Positions 16,578-26,212 of a DNA stretch of 64,000 nucleotides are shown piece by piece. The stretch's first letter is position 1. Every line of letters begins with the position of its first letter. This DNA comes from Terriglobia bacterium (GTDB lineage: Bacteria; Acidobacteriota; Terriglobia; Terriglobales; Acidobacteriaceae). The notes beneath the pieces were generated by a model. It was not told the origin of the DNA, searched no databases, and saw nothing but the letters and a program-made list of their open reading frames with translations. The DNA lies in the NCBI GenBank assembly GCA_021324365.1, contig JAJPJE010000081.1, positions 1 to 64,000 on the forward strand. Direction: 5' to 3'. The position numbers and the translations under genes were made by a program.

Positions 16578-16870
16578 GGTTGCTCCCCTCCGGCCAATTC
16601 GGTAATGCGAACGGCCAGGCGATTGCCGACGACTTCGAACTCCGCCCAGCCGATGAATGTGCCATTCACGCGTACGGGGACATCGCGGCTTTGTAGCCAT
16701 TTGGTATCGAGTATCGAGTCGACATCGAGTTCGATCAGCTCGCGAACACGAATGTCCGGCACCGGAAGATCGAGCGACAGGGTGCAGGGGAGGTGAACCA
16801 GTTCTCCCCATTCATCCTCCTGCGGAGGCGAATTGATTGCCTGCAGCCGAGTTGGTTCTGCTAATGCCAT
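16574..16870 (-). CDS. fliN: Short single-domain FliN (SpoA domain) paralogue
   Basis: A 98-residue SpoA-domain protein: LPCTLSLDLPVPDIRVRELI...VNGTFIGWAEFEVVGNRLAV. It matches FliN in size and pattern and lies between fliL and fliO, the place of fliN in many operons. Together with the FliN/FliY at 8607 and FliM, the window encodes three C-ring SpoA proteins, so the ring probably contains a FliN heterodimer or the two are used under different conditions (inference). Confidence 0.85.
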   Translation of the reverse strand: MALAEPTRLQAINSPPQEDEWGELVHLPCTLSLDLPVPDIRVRELIELDVDSILDTKWLQSRDVPVRVNGTFIGWAEFEVVGNRLAVRITELAGGEQP

Positions 16871-16872
16871 AG

Positions 16873-17301
16873 TTACTGTTGCAACAAGAACTCAGTGAAG
16901 TAAATTTCCCGAATGCCGGCATCGGGCATGCGATTTTCGAGTGCCTTCAAGAGGTCGGCTTTAAGCTTCACTTTGCCTTCGGGGAGAAGTAACTCGTCGG
17001 CCTTCGCCGAGCCCAGCACGCCAATAATGACGTCGCGAGCTACGGGAATCAGCATTGCTGAGCCGGCACTGTCGTCGCCTTCTTTCTTTTTCTTTTCCTT
17101 TGTGAGGCCGAGATCAATGCCGATTCGCAGATATGCACGCCCATCCGGTTCGCCGACATTCATGACAAACGTTTCCAGATGCACGACCGTGTTGACGGTG
17201 CGGGCCTCGGGCATTTCCTTTGTGGAACGCCTGCAACCCGCCGACGCCACAAGGGGGGCACAAAAGACTAATGCCAAGAACAACCGTCTGCTGAAAGCCA
17301 C
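16873..17301 (-). CDS. fliL: Flagellar basal-body protein FliL, possible lipoprotein
   Basis: A 142-residue FliL-domain protein, first gene of the operon. The domain starts at TVVHLETFVMNVGEPDGRAY followed by LRIGIDLGL, and ends with MPDAGIREIYFTEFLLQ. FliL sits around the stator and raises torque. The N-terminus (FSRRLFLALVFCAPLVASAG followed by Cys) reads like a signal peptide ending in SAGC rather than a plain anchor. GTG at 17301 is chosen because AAGGAG lies upstream; a GTG at 17325 is the alternative. Confidence 0.85.
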   Translation of the reverse strand: MAFSRRLFLALVFCAPLVASAGCRRSTKEMPEARTVNTVVHLETFVMNVGEPDGRAYLRIGIDLGLTKEKKKKEGDDSAGSAMLIPVARDVIIGVLGSAKADELLLPEGKVKLKADLLKALENRMPDAGIREIYFTEFLLQQ

Positions 17302-17342
17302 TTTGCGAACTGCTCCTTGATGCACGAGTGCACCGAATAAAA

Positions 17343-17358
17343 AGCAATCATGCTGCCG
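17343..17358 (-). promoter_or_regulatory. Sigma54-like -24/-12 site upstream of fliL
   Basis: On the minus strand the site reads CGGCAGCATGATTGCT. GG and GC are exactly 10 bases apart and the -12 half TTGCT is perfect; the -24 half matches GGCA but not the following C. Transcription would begin near 17332, about 30 bases before the preferred fliL GTG, leaving room for its AAGGAG. This supports a sigma54 class for the early operon but is a pattern match only. Confidence 0.5.
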
Positions 17359-17540
17359 AAGATGCTTGCGGCGGCTGAGGTCTGAGGTTGTCTAAGTACT
17401 TCAGAAGAATGGATGAGCGATAAGGAGTGGTTCCGCCTCTGGCATGAGATCCAGAGGGATTAGAAGAAGTTCATTATGAAAGCCTAACGATTGAGGAGAC
17501 GAGCCTCGACGCGCCATAGCATTTATAATCGAGTATTCCG

Positions 17541-19346
17541 ATGAGCTACCAGGTCCTTGCCAGGAAATACCGTCCACAAAAGTTCTCCGATGTGATTGGG
17601 CAGGACCATGTCACCCGGACCCTGAAGAACGCCATTGAGCAACGGCGAATAGCGCACGGGTACATCTTCAGCGGGCACCGCGGGATTGGTAAAACGACCA
17701 TTGCGCGCATTCTGGCCATGGCGCTGAACTGCCGATCGAAGGATCATCCGGTACCGGAGCCATGTGGCGTCTGCGAATCGTGCACAGAGATCCGCGCAGG
17801 GAACTCGGTGGACGTAATCGAGATCGACGCAGCAACGAATCGAGGTATCGACGAAATTCGCGAGTTGCGCGATGCGGCGAGGTATCGTCCGGCGCGCGAT
17901 CGGTACAAGATCTGGATACTGGACGAGGCTCACCAGATCACGGATGCGGCGTTCAATGCTCTACTGAAGACGCTCGAAGAACCGCCCGGGCATGTCATCT
18001 TCATGATGGCGACCACTCAGCCCGAAGACATTCCGCAGACAATTCGTTCCAGGTGCCAGCACTTCAGCTTTCATGCGGTCAGGTTCGACGAAATCGTCAG
18101 CCAGTTGGAATTGATTGCCAAGGCTGAAGGAATCGATGCGGAACGCAATGCTTTGGCGCTTTTGGCCGAAGCCGGCGATGGCTCCATGCGCGATGCGCTT
18201 TCCATCATGGACCAGGCGATCGCGTGCTGTGGAACCAAGCTGACGGCGGAGACAGTCCGGCAACTGATCGGGTCGGTGTCGTCAGAAGTATTGGAAGAGC
18301 TGATGAGGGCAGTTGAGCAGAATTCGAGCCAGGATGTTTTGAAGCTAGTGGACCGGCTCATGGTCGAGGGCCAGAATCCAGCGTACTTCGCGAAACAACT
18401 GGTGGGATTCTTGCGAAATGCGGTGGTGGCCAAAGTGGCCGGAGCAGATTCTACGCTGCTGCAGATTTCGCACGATGAAGCCGAGCGAGCGGGCCGCGTG
18501 GCGGCGAAATTCACCGAAGAAGACCTGACCCGGTTCCTGCAGATCATGCTGCGCACACATGGCGAACTTGGATACAAGCAGGAGCAGCGTTTTCATCTTG
18601 AACTTGGACTGTTGAAGATGGTGCATGCGCAGCGACTGCTGCCATTAGAACAGCTTTTGAGCGACGCTCCCGGCGTGAAAGTTCCAGTGCCAGCCAGTGC
18701 GCCGGCGATATCTGGACAACAACGTGGTTCCCTTTCAAGCTCGAGCTATCCGCAACGATCCGAAGCCACGGCGAACCGTATAGCACGTCCTTCCCCGTTT
18801 GAGGCAGATCTTTCGCGCAAGCGCAACGAACCGAGCGGATCGATTGCGACTGAGGCGGTCTCCGGAACTTCGGCATTGGCCGTCAGCACAGCGATCGCAA
18901 CATCCCCTGCCGATACTGCGGAAGTCAGTTCTCAGTCAGAGTTGTCGGTTGCCAAGTTGCAGGCCGCAATACTGACAGCTTTGGAAGAATCCAGTCATCG
19001 CACGCCCGCCGAGCGCCTGGAAGAAAGCGAATGGGCACTACAAGGCACGGAGCTGGTAATTGCGGTGCCGATCGGCGAAAAGCTTCTGGGTATGGTTTTC
19101 AGTCCCGAAGTGCGGAAAGTCATCAATTCGGCGGCGACAAAATGCGCGGCAGCGCCGCTGAAAGTAACGTTACAAGGCAACGGCAACGGGAATGGAAATG
19201 GTGCGGTGGTGAAGGCGCCCATCGTGCGTGCGGGGAATGGACTGGGTGCGCGCGCACGTGCGTCAGAAGATCCGATCGTAAAGCGCATGCAGGAAAAGTT
19301 CGGCGCAGAGATACGTACTGTTATCGACTATCGCGACAAGAAATAG
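17541..19346 (+). CDS. dnaX: DNA polymerase III subunit tau/gamma
   Basis: A 601-residue clamp-loader ATPase. It opens with SYQVLARKYRPQKFSDVIGQ, has Walker A GHRGIGKTT at 45-53, zinc cysteines C64, C75, C78 and C81, Walker B with DEAH at 128-131 and sensor I MMATTQPEDIPQTIRSRCQ. The C-terminal third, after about residue 380, is Ser/Ala-rich and divergent as in most tau subunits. No frameshift site was identified, so whether a gamma form exists is open. It is followed by ybaB and recR in the conserved trio. Confidence 0.96.
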   Translation: MSYQVLARKYRPQKFSDVIGQDHVTRTLKNAIEQRRIAHGYIFSGHRGIGKTTIARILAMALNCRSKDHPVPEPCGVCESCTEIRAGNSVDVIEIDAATNRGIDEIRELRDAARYRPARDRYKIWILDEAHQITDAAFNALLKTLEEPPGHVIFMMATTQPEDIPQTIRSRCQHFSFHAVRFDEIVSQLELIAKAEGIDAERNALALLAEAGDGSMRDALSIMDQAIACCGTKLTAETVRQLIGSVSSEVLEELMRAVEQNSSQDVLKLVDRLMVEGQNPAYFAKQLVGFLRNAVVAKVAGADSTLLQISHDEAERAGRVAAKFTEEDLTRFLQIMLRTHGELGYKQEQRFHLELGLLKMVHAQRLLPLEQLLSDAPGVKVPVPASAPAISGQQRGSLSSSSYPQRSEATANRIARPSPFEADLSRKRNEPSGSIATEAVSGTSALAVSTAIATSPADTAEVSSQSELSVAKLQAAILTALEESSHRTPAERLEESEWALQGTELVIAVPIGEKLLGMVFSPEVRKVINSAATKCAAAPLKVTLQGNGNGNGNGAVVKAPIVRAGNGLGARARASEDPIVKRMQEKFGAEIRTVIDYRDKK

Positions 19347-19367
19347 TTTCTGGTGTGGGGGATCAAT

Positions 19368-19688
19368 ATGGGTGGATTTAATCCGAAACAGCTTCAGGAA
19401 TTGGTGTCGCAGGCGCGTCAGAAGTACGACGAGATGCAGCGGAAGATGGAATCCACCGTGGTGGAAGGATCGGCGGGGGGCGGCGGCGTCACCGTGCGCA
19501 TGAACGGTACCAAGCATCTGCTGTCGACCACCATCGATCCGGAGGTTGCGAAATCGGGCGATCTGGAGATGCTGCAGGACCTGGTTACGGCAGCAGTGAA
19601 TGCCGCCAGCCAGAAAGTGGATGATGAATTGAAATCCACGATGGGCGGCATGCTTGGCGGATTTCAAATTCCGGGGATGGGCTTCTAA
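19368..19688 (+). CDS. ybaB: YbaB/EbfC nucleoid-associated protein
   Basis: A 106-residue YbaB/EbfC protein, a small DNA-binding dimer. Evident are the N-terminal coiled helix [20 protein letters not shown], the beta core [20 protein letters not shown] and the C-terminal [15 protein letters not shown] typical of the family. The ATG at 19368 is used because GGGG lies upstream, rather than a GTG 15 bases earlier. Its stop overlaps the recR start (TAATG). Confidence 0.95.
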   Translation: MGGFNPKQLQELVSQARQKYDEMQRKMESTVVEGSAGGGGVTVRMNGTKHLLSTTIDPEVAKSGDLEMLQDLVTAAVNAASQKVDDELKSTMGGMLGGFQIPGMGF

Positions 19689-20287
19689 TGAGCCGATTTG
19701 CCGAGCCGATGGCCCGACTCATTGAGGAGTTCAAAAAGCTTCCGGGAATCGGAAGCAAGAGCGCGCAGCGCCTTGCTTTTCACGTCTTGCGCGCTAGCGA
19801 CGAGGACGCCGAGGAACTGGCGGCGGCCATTCGCGACGTGAAAGCCAATCTCCATCTGTGCTCAATCTGCAACAACATCACGGATGTTGATCCGTGCGTT
19901 TATTGCACTAATCCCACGCGCAACCAACGGGTGGTATGTGTAGTGGAAGAGCCAACGAATATTGGTGCGATCGAGAAGTCGAAGAACTTTGGCGGCGTTT
20001 ACCACGTGCTACATGGCTCCATCTCACCGCTGCACGGGGTCGGCCCTGAACAATTGCGCACATCGAATTTGCTGAAGAGGCTTGATGCAGGGGAAGTGGA
20101 TGAAGTGATCCTTGCAACGAATCCGACGGTTGAAGGTGAAGCGACTGCCGTTTATCTGTTCGGAATGATCAAGCGGCCGGGCGTGCGCATCACGCGCATC
20201 GCAACGGGGATACCGGCTGGCAGCGATATCGAATATGCGGACGAAGTCACCATACTTAAAGCAATGGAAGGGCGACGGGAACTCTAA
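19688..20287 (+). CDS. recR: Recombination mediator RecR
   Basis: A 199-residue RecFOR-pathway protein that helps load RecA at gaps. In order: helix-hairpin-helix [20 protein letters not shown], the four-Cys zinc finger [16 protein letters not shown], and a Toprim domain ([20 protein letters not shown]...[17 protein letters not shown]). Length and domain order are standard. Confidence 0.97.
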   Translation: MSRFAEPMARLIEEFKKLPGIGSKSAQRLAFHVLRASDEDAEELAAAIRDVKANLHLCSICNNITDVDPCVYCTNPTRNQRVVCVVEEPTNIGAIEKSKNFGGVYHVLHGSISPLHGVGPEQLRTSNLLKRLDAGEVDEVILATNPTVEGEATAVYLFGMIKRPGVRITRIATGIPAGSDIEYADEVTILKAMEGRREL

Positions 20288-20504
20288 TGCTTTCGGGACG
20301 AGGGCGCTCGCTCCACGGCCGCTGGCGGTTTCAAATCGGATTCTGAAACCAATTTCAGCTATGGTTTATTCGGTCCCAGGATTGCTTTCATTCCCAAAGT
20401 GAACTCGTAGAAACTTGCCACATCGGTGCTGCTGCACTGACAGCCCTGCTCCCTGGAAAAGATACTGATCTGCACCCACTTACCGCAGTTCCCAGGGACT
20501 AGGA
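20288..20504. other. Spacer between recR and the giant secreted protein
   Basis: No convincing gene. A 7-base inverted repeat GGTTTCA/TGAAACC (20327-20333 and 20344-20350) with a short loop could be a weak recR terminator, but no T-run follows. A minus-strand frame crossing the region has no family resemblance and is not called. Confidence 0.4.
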
Positions 20505-23500
20505 ATGAGTTTGCCTTTGCGCGTTCTTCGCGGTGCAATCTGCGCCGTCGCTTTGTTATTCCCCTTTTCGTTGCTCCACGGTCAGAATTCCAGCTCAGCA
20601 TCGCCGGCTGTTAAGGCACGCCAGCTACGTCAGCGTCAGGACGCGTGGTTCGCAGCCGGGCGGGTTACGGCAAGAGCCAGGCCCAATAAACGGACCAGCA
20701 GCATTCAAAGAAAAGCTACCGTAGGTCTTCAGGCTACGGATAGCAGTCTCGGCACGGCCGCCACGGCGGGCCAGTCTTACATCGGCACCCAGTGGACGTC
20801 TCTGGGCCCGATGCCAATGGGGCCGAGCGTTTCCGGCGTCGATCAGGATTATGGGTTTCTGGCTGGCCGAGCGACCGCAGTGGTAGTCGATCAGGGAGAT
20901 TTGGGTGGAAACACAGTGTATCTAGGGGCTGCCACGGGGGGTTTATGGAAATCGACAAATGCAGCAGCGAACGACCCAACTCGCGTAACCTGGCTGCCAC
21001 TGATTGATGACCAGCCAACCCTCGCTGTTGGATCGATTGCGATTCAGCCGGGAAACCGTAGCTTGATTCTGGTCGGCACAGGAGAACCAAATAGCTCACT
21101 GGATTCCTACTATGGATTGGGAATTCTGCGAACGATGGATGGCGGAAATCACTGGAGGCTGATCAACGCCGGTGACAGCGGCGCTTCTCTCTTTCAGGGC
21201 TTGGCATTCTCTAAAATCACCTTCAGCACCGACTCGCCCAGCCTGGTCGTCGCAGCCGCGGCGTCAGCCAGCGAAGGACTAGCTGTCGGGGCCGGCACTG
21301 CCAGCGGTTCGGCAAATCGCGGCCTCTACTATTCCTCTGACACCGGACTGAATTGGCATCTGGCGTCAGTAATAGACCCGGGCGGAGCGGCAGTTGCGGG
21401 CGCCTCGGCGGTGTCAGTTATCTACCATACGGTCAGACATATGTTCTATGCCGCAGTGCGCTTTCACGGCTTTTACAGTTCCAGCGACGGGATCAACTGG
21501 ACCCGCTTAGCAAATCAGCCGCCAGCGGTTACAAGTAGTCTCGCGATGGCAAATTGTCCTACGCAGCCGAGTTCCCTGCCAAACACCTGTCCTCTGTACC
21601 GCGCCGAAATCGCGCAAGTTCCTGGTCGCGACGAGATGTACGTCTGGTACGTCGACGGCCAAGATAGCCCCACGAATGAAGGCATACATCTGACGCGCGA
21701 TGGCGGAAGCACTTGGGTGACGCTCAATACCGCGGGCATCTCGAACTGCGGAGACGCGGCGGGTTGCGGAACGGAAGATGGTACGTATGCGCTCGCCTTG
21801 AGCGCAGTGCCTAATGGCAGCGTTGAGACCGACATCTACGCGGGATCGACGAACATATACAAATGCCGTCTCGATCCGGTGAGCAATCCAACCTGTTCCG
21901 CGAATGGCGGATTCGTCAATCTGACGCACGCGTATGGATGCAGCCCAGCGGGATCCTATTCCCAGGTGCATCCGTTGCAACACGCAATCGACTTTTCGCT
22001 GGCGAATCCGGCCGTAATCTACTTCGCAAACGACGGCGGACTGTATCGAACGACGAATGGGTTCGCGCCAGGAATTAGCGGACAGTGTGGAACGACGTCA
22101 TTTCCCTTCGACAACCTCAATGCGAACCTGGGTTCGCTGGCGCAGATGGTCTCGCTGGCGCAAGACTCCAATGATCCCGGCACTCTCCTGGGGGCAGCTA
22201 CGCAAGTCGGCGCAGTAGCGGTCGCGTCTGCAACGTCCGGGACAAACGGCACCACCTGGCAAATCGTAGATAGCGCCGCCACCGGATTCACGGCCATCGA
22301 TTCGTCACAATGGTACCTAGGGCATGCACTCGGGTTTGGCATCCAGCGCTGTACGAAACGGACAGGTTGTACGTCCACGGATTGGAGCTATGGAGTATCT
22401 CCCGCGGATGTCCAGGGCGATGAAGCCGGTTTTGATTTTCCGTTTCTGCTCGATCCTCAGAATGGTTCGCAGATTCTTGCGGGCACATGTCGCGTCTGGC
22501 GTGGGCCGACCGGTGGTGGATGGGCGAGTACCCACGCACTCAGCGGAAAGTTTGATGGAACCAGCAATGGCTCAGCATGCGCGGCCGATTCCGCCAGTTT
22601 CGTGCGGAGCCTTGCCGCAGGTGGCCCTTCCACGAGTGCCGGATCGGAGGTTATCTACGCCGGAACCGCAGATGGAAGGGTATGGGTTACGACGTCCGCA
22701 AATTCCGGCGTTGGATCGTGGAACGACGTATCTCCGATGGCTGGAGGATTTCAGGACCCAGCATGTGCATACGGTAGCCGGTGCCCATATGCTGTTTCGT
22801 CAATTGCGATAGACCCGCGGGACGCCACGGGACAGACGGCCTACGCTACCGTATTGGGATTCGGCATCGGCCATGTGTGGCAAACGACTTCAGCGGGCGC
22901 CAACTGGACGGATGTCACGGGGAATCTGCCCGACGCTCCCGTCGCTTCCGTAGCGGTTGATCCAGCCAGCGGACTGGTGTACATCGGGAGCGATATAGGA
23001 GTTTTTGCGGCATGGCCAAGCGGTGCAAGCACGTCGTGGAGCGAAGTGGGGCCAGAGAGCGGGGCGGGCGCACTACCCACGGTTCCTGTCACACAAATTT
23101 CGATCTTCGCGCCGGGCAATGAACCTCCGAGACTGCGTGCCGCAACGTATGGCCGCGGTGTCTGGGAGATGCCGCTACCGGATAACTTGTTTCCTGACTT
23201 TACGCTCGCTGTTTCGACCCCGAGCCTAACGATCTATCCAGGTAGCGAGGCAACATTTCAAGGCTCGTTGACCGCGGTGAACGGCTACTCAAAACCGGTA
23301 TCACTTAGCTGCTATGCGGGAGGTGATCCGTTGCCGCAGGTTTGTGGCACGCCAGGAACGGTTATCCCCAGCTCCGCAGGAACGAGTTTCTCCTTGCAGG
23401 CGAGCAATGGAAGCGCGGCGGACTTCGATTTCCGCGTTCGCGCACAAGATACATCTGGAGTTATTCGCGATCAACCCGTGAAGTTGCGAGTCATCGATTT

Positions 23501-24959
23501 CTCTCTCGGATTGCCTTCTCCTGCATCCTTAACCATTGCGCCCGGTCAACGCGGAGAAGTGGGTGTACTGGTGACATCTTTGGGATCGTTCGACGAAAGC
23601 GTGACGATCTCCTGCCCGGATGCCATTGCGGGGGTTTCATGCTCGGGAACGAGTACGGCGATGTCTGCAGGATCAGCGCAGAGCGTGCCTGTGGTAATCA
23701 CAACATCATCTGCCGTCGCCCTTGGTAGCTATACGGTCGTTCTTCAGGCGCGATCCGCGGATCATCTGTGTTCCAAGTCAGTCAGCATTTCTCTGCAGGT
23801 GCAGTCGGGGGGACCTGATTTCTCGCTTTCGCTGCCGAGCCAGACATTGCCGGCCGTAAAGCCGGGCCAGAAAGCCAGCACGACGATTACGGTTACTTCT
23901 GTAAACGGGTTTAATGGACCGGTGAGCCTTTCCTGCGCGAAGGGTTGTACAGTAACGCCCTCGACACTCAACGTGTTTCCGGGACAGGCGAGGATTGAAA
24001 TCGATACCACCGGTGCGGCGGCAAGTAATCTGGCATTCTCGATTACGGCATCGACAACCGGTGGGCCTTCACATTCGGCTAGCTTCACGGTACCAGTCGT
24101 TGCATTTGGAATTGGTGCGGTAACGGCACCCCAGCCAGTCCCGCCCGGAGGCACAGCGACCTTCAGCGTCGAACTGCTGTCACAAAACGGGTATAGCGGG
24201 AGTGTTCAGCTTGCCTGTGACGCAACGTCGATTGTGCAGGATCAGTCGTGCAAGCTCACGCCGAGCAACGCGACACTAACTGCGAATGGAACAAGCGTTG
24301 TGCAGGGAAGCATGGCGATTCCCCAGGCACAAGCGCCGGGCGACTACACGCTGAAATTCACCGCCACCGACGCTGCCTATGGCGCGCTGAGATTTGAAAG
24401 ATCCATCCCAGTCCATGTGTTGGGAACACCCGATTTTCAAATCTCAGTCTCGCCAGTAACTACTGCTATTACAGCGGGGCAGGTGGCATCGGGGTTGACC
24501 ATTACGGTCGCGCCCGAATGGGGATTCGCGGGGGATGTGGCATTAAGTTGTGCGTCTCTCCCGGCAGTCTCGAGCTGCAGCTTCACGCCGGCAGTCGTGA
24601 CTGTCAACGGAGCATCACAGCAATCCATTTTGCAGATTTCAACTACGGCAGTGAGTATTGCTGGAATTCGCAAGCAGCATACGTCGAGGTATTTAGGAAT
24701 AATTTTGCTACTGCCCTTAGGACTGCTTCAAATCGGTACTCCGGGTAGAAAGCGTCGAGGCAAAGGGATCGTCCGGTGCTTATTTGTGGCAGTGATTCTC
24801 GCCTGTGTTGCATCGTGCGGCGGCAGCGGTGGATCTTCGGTGAGCGCTCCGCCAGCCCAGCCCAAACCGGGTACGCCTGCAGGGACCTTTAATGTGGTGG
24901 TCTTGGCTAGCTCGGGAAACGTGGTTCGAACGGCGAATCTTACGCTGACAGTGAATTGA
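20505..24959 (+). CDS. Giant secreted BNR-repeat/Ig-like protein with late membrane anchor
   Basis: A 1484-residue exported protein with signal peptide (LRGAICAVALLFPFSLLHGQ). Residues about 100-890 are sialidase/VPS10-like BNR propeller sequence with repeated GLWKST, HWRLIN and WYVDG-type Asp/Gly/Trp turns. From about 897 to 1390 five Ig-like repeats of roughly 100 residues recur, each opening like PDFSLSLPS and carrying VSLSC. Then come two hydrophobic stretches (LGIILLLPLGLLQIG, about 1395; CLFVAVILACVASCGG, about 1424) split by a basic patch, and a final beta-strand segment AGTFNVVVLASSG. Function is unknown; a surface adhesin or carbohydrate-binding role is a guess. It stands alone on the plus strand. 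Confidence 0.85.
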   Translation: MSLPLRVLRGAICAVALLFPFSLLHGQNSSSASPAVKARQLRQRQDAWFAAGRVTARARPNKRTSSIQRKATVGLQATDSSLGTAATAGQSYIGTQWTSLGPMPMGPSVSGVDQDYGFLAGRATAVVVDQGDLGGNTVYLGAATGGLWKSTNAAANDPTRVTWLPLIDDQPTLAVGSIAIQPGNRSLILVGTGEPNSSLDSYYGLGILRTMDGGNHWRLINAGDSGASLFQGLAFSKITFSTDSPSLVVAAAASASEGLAVGAGTASGSANRGLYYSSDTGLNWHLASVIDPGGAAVAGASAVSVIYHTVRHMFYAAVRFHGFYSSSDGINWTRLANQPPAVTSSLAMANCPTQPSSLPNTCPLYRAEIAQVPGRDEMYVWYVDGQDSPTNEGIHLTRDGGSTWVTLNTAGISNCGDAAGCGTEDGTYALALSAVPNGSVETDIYAGSTNIYKCRLDPVSNPTCSANGGFVNLTHAYGCSPAGSYSQVHPLQHAIDFSLANPAVIYFANDGGLYRTTNGFAPGISGQCGTTSFPFDNLNANLGSLAQMVSLAQDSNDPGTLLGAATQVGAVAVASATSGTNGTTWQIVDSAATGFTAIDSSQWYLGHALGFGIQRCTKRTGCTSTDWSYGVSPADVQGDEAGFDFPFLLDPQNGSQILAGTCRVWRGPTGGGWASTHALSGKFDGTSNGSACAADSASFVRSLAAGGPSTSAGSEVIYAGTADGRVWVTTSANSGVGSWNDVSPMAGGFQDPACAYGSRCPYAVSSIAIDPRDATGQTAYATVLGFGIGHVWQTTSAGANWTDVTGNLPDAPVASVAVDPASGLVYIGSDIGVFAAWPSGASTSWSEVGPESGAGALPTVPVTQISIFAPGNEPPRLRAATYGRGVWEMPLPDNLFPDFTLAVSTPSLTIYPGSEATFQGSLTAVNGYSKPVSLSCYAGGDPLPQVCGTPGTVIPSSAGTSFSLQASNGSAADFDFRVRAQDTSGVIRDQPVKLRVIDFSLGLPSPASLTIAPGQRGEVGVLVTSLGSFDESVTISCPDAIAGVSCSGTSTAMSAGSAQSVPVVITTSSAVALGSYTVVLQARSADHLCSKSVSISLQVQSGGPDFSLSLPSQTLPAVKPGQKASTTITVTSVNGFNGPVSLSCAKGCTVTPSTLNVFPGQARIEIDTTGAAASNLAFSITASTTGGPSHSASFTVPVVAFGIGAVTAPQPVPPGGTATFSVELLSQNGYSGSVQLACDATSIVQDQSCKLTPSNATLTANGTSVVQGSMAIPQAQAPGDYTLKFTATDAAYGALRFERSIPVHVLGTPDFQISVSPVTTAITAGQVASGLTITVAPEWGFAGDVALSCASLPAVSSCSFTPAVVTVNGASQQSILQISTTAVSIAGIRKQHTSRYLGIILLLPLGLLQIGTPGRKRRGKGIVRCLFVAVILACVASCGGSGGSSVSAPPAQPKPGTPAGTFNVVVLASSGNVVRTANLTLTVN

Positions 24960-25009
24960 TGAGGATTGGCTGCGGGTGCTGCGCTTCAGATAGGCCGATG
25001 TGGTGCGGC

Positions 25010-26212
25010 TTAGTCGTCTGAAAATGCGACTCCGGCTCTTTGGCTATCGTGGCGACCGACCAAGACTTCGTCTAATTCCTGGATGTCGATGCGTGCAGCA
25101 TTCTTTCGCGAAGCGCGGTGCGGAGACGCGTTTACCGGCTGTTGACGCTGAGGCTCAGCAGGTTTGTTGATTTGCTGCAGTTCCGGTATGTGCTTGTAAT
25201 AACCAAATCCCACGAAGCATCCAGCAACACATCCCAATGGCAGTGTTGAGAGTAGGACGTAGTGAGTTGGTACTGAGACCAGCAACACACTGATGACGCC
25301 AAAAAATGCGCTGATCGCATACAAAGCGAGGGCTGAACTCGGAGCTGACAAACCTCGTGCAACGAGTTTGTGGTGCATATGCTCGCAGTCGGGCATATAA
25401 ATCGGCTGCTTCTTCAGGATTCTTCGTACGATCGCCAGGGCAGTATCCAGCACCGGGAGTCCGAACGCCAGCATTGGAATGATGATGCCCGCGGGCGATG
25501 TGGTGCCTCTTATCAGTAGCAGCCCCAGAGTGCTCATGACGAATCCGATAAAAAGGCTGCCGCAATCTCCGAGAAATATTACTGCCGGGCTGAAATTGAA
25601 TTTCAAGAATCCCAGCAGCGCGCCTGCCAATATTGAACTAACCAGTGCAAGTTCGGTGTGGCCTGAAATCGTGAACAGCAGCGTGAGAGTGGCCGACGAA
25701 ATCAGTGCAGAGCCAGCTGCTAATCCATCCAAGCCGTCGATCAGGTTGAAAGCGTTTGTTATTCCCAACACCCAGATGACAGTTAACAGCAATGAAACCG
25801 GACCGGGAAGAGGCCCATTGAATAAGGGAGGCAGTGCATCGAGTCGAATATTTCCCAGATAGAGAATTACGCCTGCCAGCGCCTCCAGCGACGCTTTTAG
25901 CAAAGGAGGTATGGGGCTGAAATCGTCCCACAAACCAACGCCGAACACAATCGTTCCCGCGAAAAACACAGAAAAAATCTGCCATGCGTATGGGAGCCAG
26001 CCTCTATAAACAAGCATCGACGCCAAAACTAGAATTAAGACGGTAACAAAAATAGAAATGCCACCAAGCCTTGGTACTGGACCGTCGTGGAAATGGTGTG
26101 GCATTGCCTGGCCAACCCAATTCCTACGTAGTGCGATTCGCTTTACAAGTACAGTGAGCGCGCTTGCTAACGCCAAACCGACTATTAGGGCGCACGCAGA
26201 CCAAGTATTCAT
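25010..26212 (-). CDS. MraY/WecA-family polyprenyl-phosphate sugar-1-phosphate transferase
   Basis: A 400-residue polytopic membrane enzyme with about ten helices. Signatures: PRLGGISIF, GLWDDF, the catalytic NAFNLIDGLDGLAAG, FLGDCGSLFIGF and HMHHKL. These fit WecA/TagO/WbpL rather than MraY, so the likely reaction is transfer of a HexNAc-1-phosphate to undecaprenyl phosphate, starting a surface polysaccharide. A 60-residue charged cytoplasmic tail is unusual. ATG 26212 is preferred over 26233. Next to the Wza-like exporter, a capsule or exopolysaccharide role is inferred. Confidence 0.9.
   Translation of the reverse strand: MNTWSACALIVGLALASALTVLVKRIALRRNWVGQAMPHHFHDGPVPRLGGISIFVTVLILVLASMLVYRGWLPYAWQIFSVFFAGTIVFGVGLWDDFSPIPPLLKASLEALAGVILYLGNIRLDALPPLFNGPLPGPVSLLLTVIWVLGITNAFNLIDGLDGLAAGSALISSATLTLLFTISGHTELALVSSILAGALLGFLKFNFSPAVIFLGDCGSLFIGFVMSTLGLLLIRGTTSPAGIIIPMLAFGLPVLDTALAIVRRILKKQPIYMPDCEHMHHKLVARGLSAPSSALALYAISAFFGVISVLLVSVPTHYVLLSTLPLGCVAGCFVGFGYYKHIPELQQINKPAEPQRQQPVNASPHRASRKNAARIDIQELDEVLVGRHDSQRAGVAFSDD

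Noticed and set aside
17541-19346. Programmed frameshift in dnaX for a gamma subunit
   Set aside because: No A-rich slippery heptamer with a following stem was found in the region after the ATPase domain.
20359-20601. Minus-strand 80-codon ORF before the giant secreted protein
   Set aside because: It overlaps the signal peptide of the large gene, is rich in Arg/Lys at the start and matches nothing recognised.
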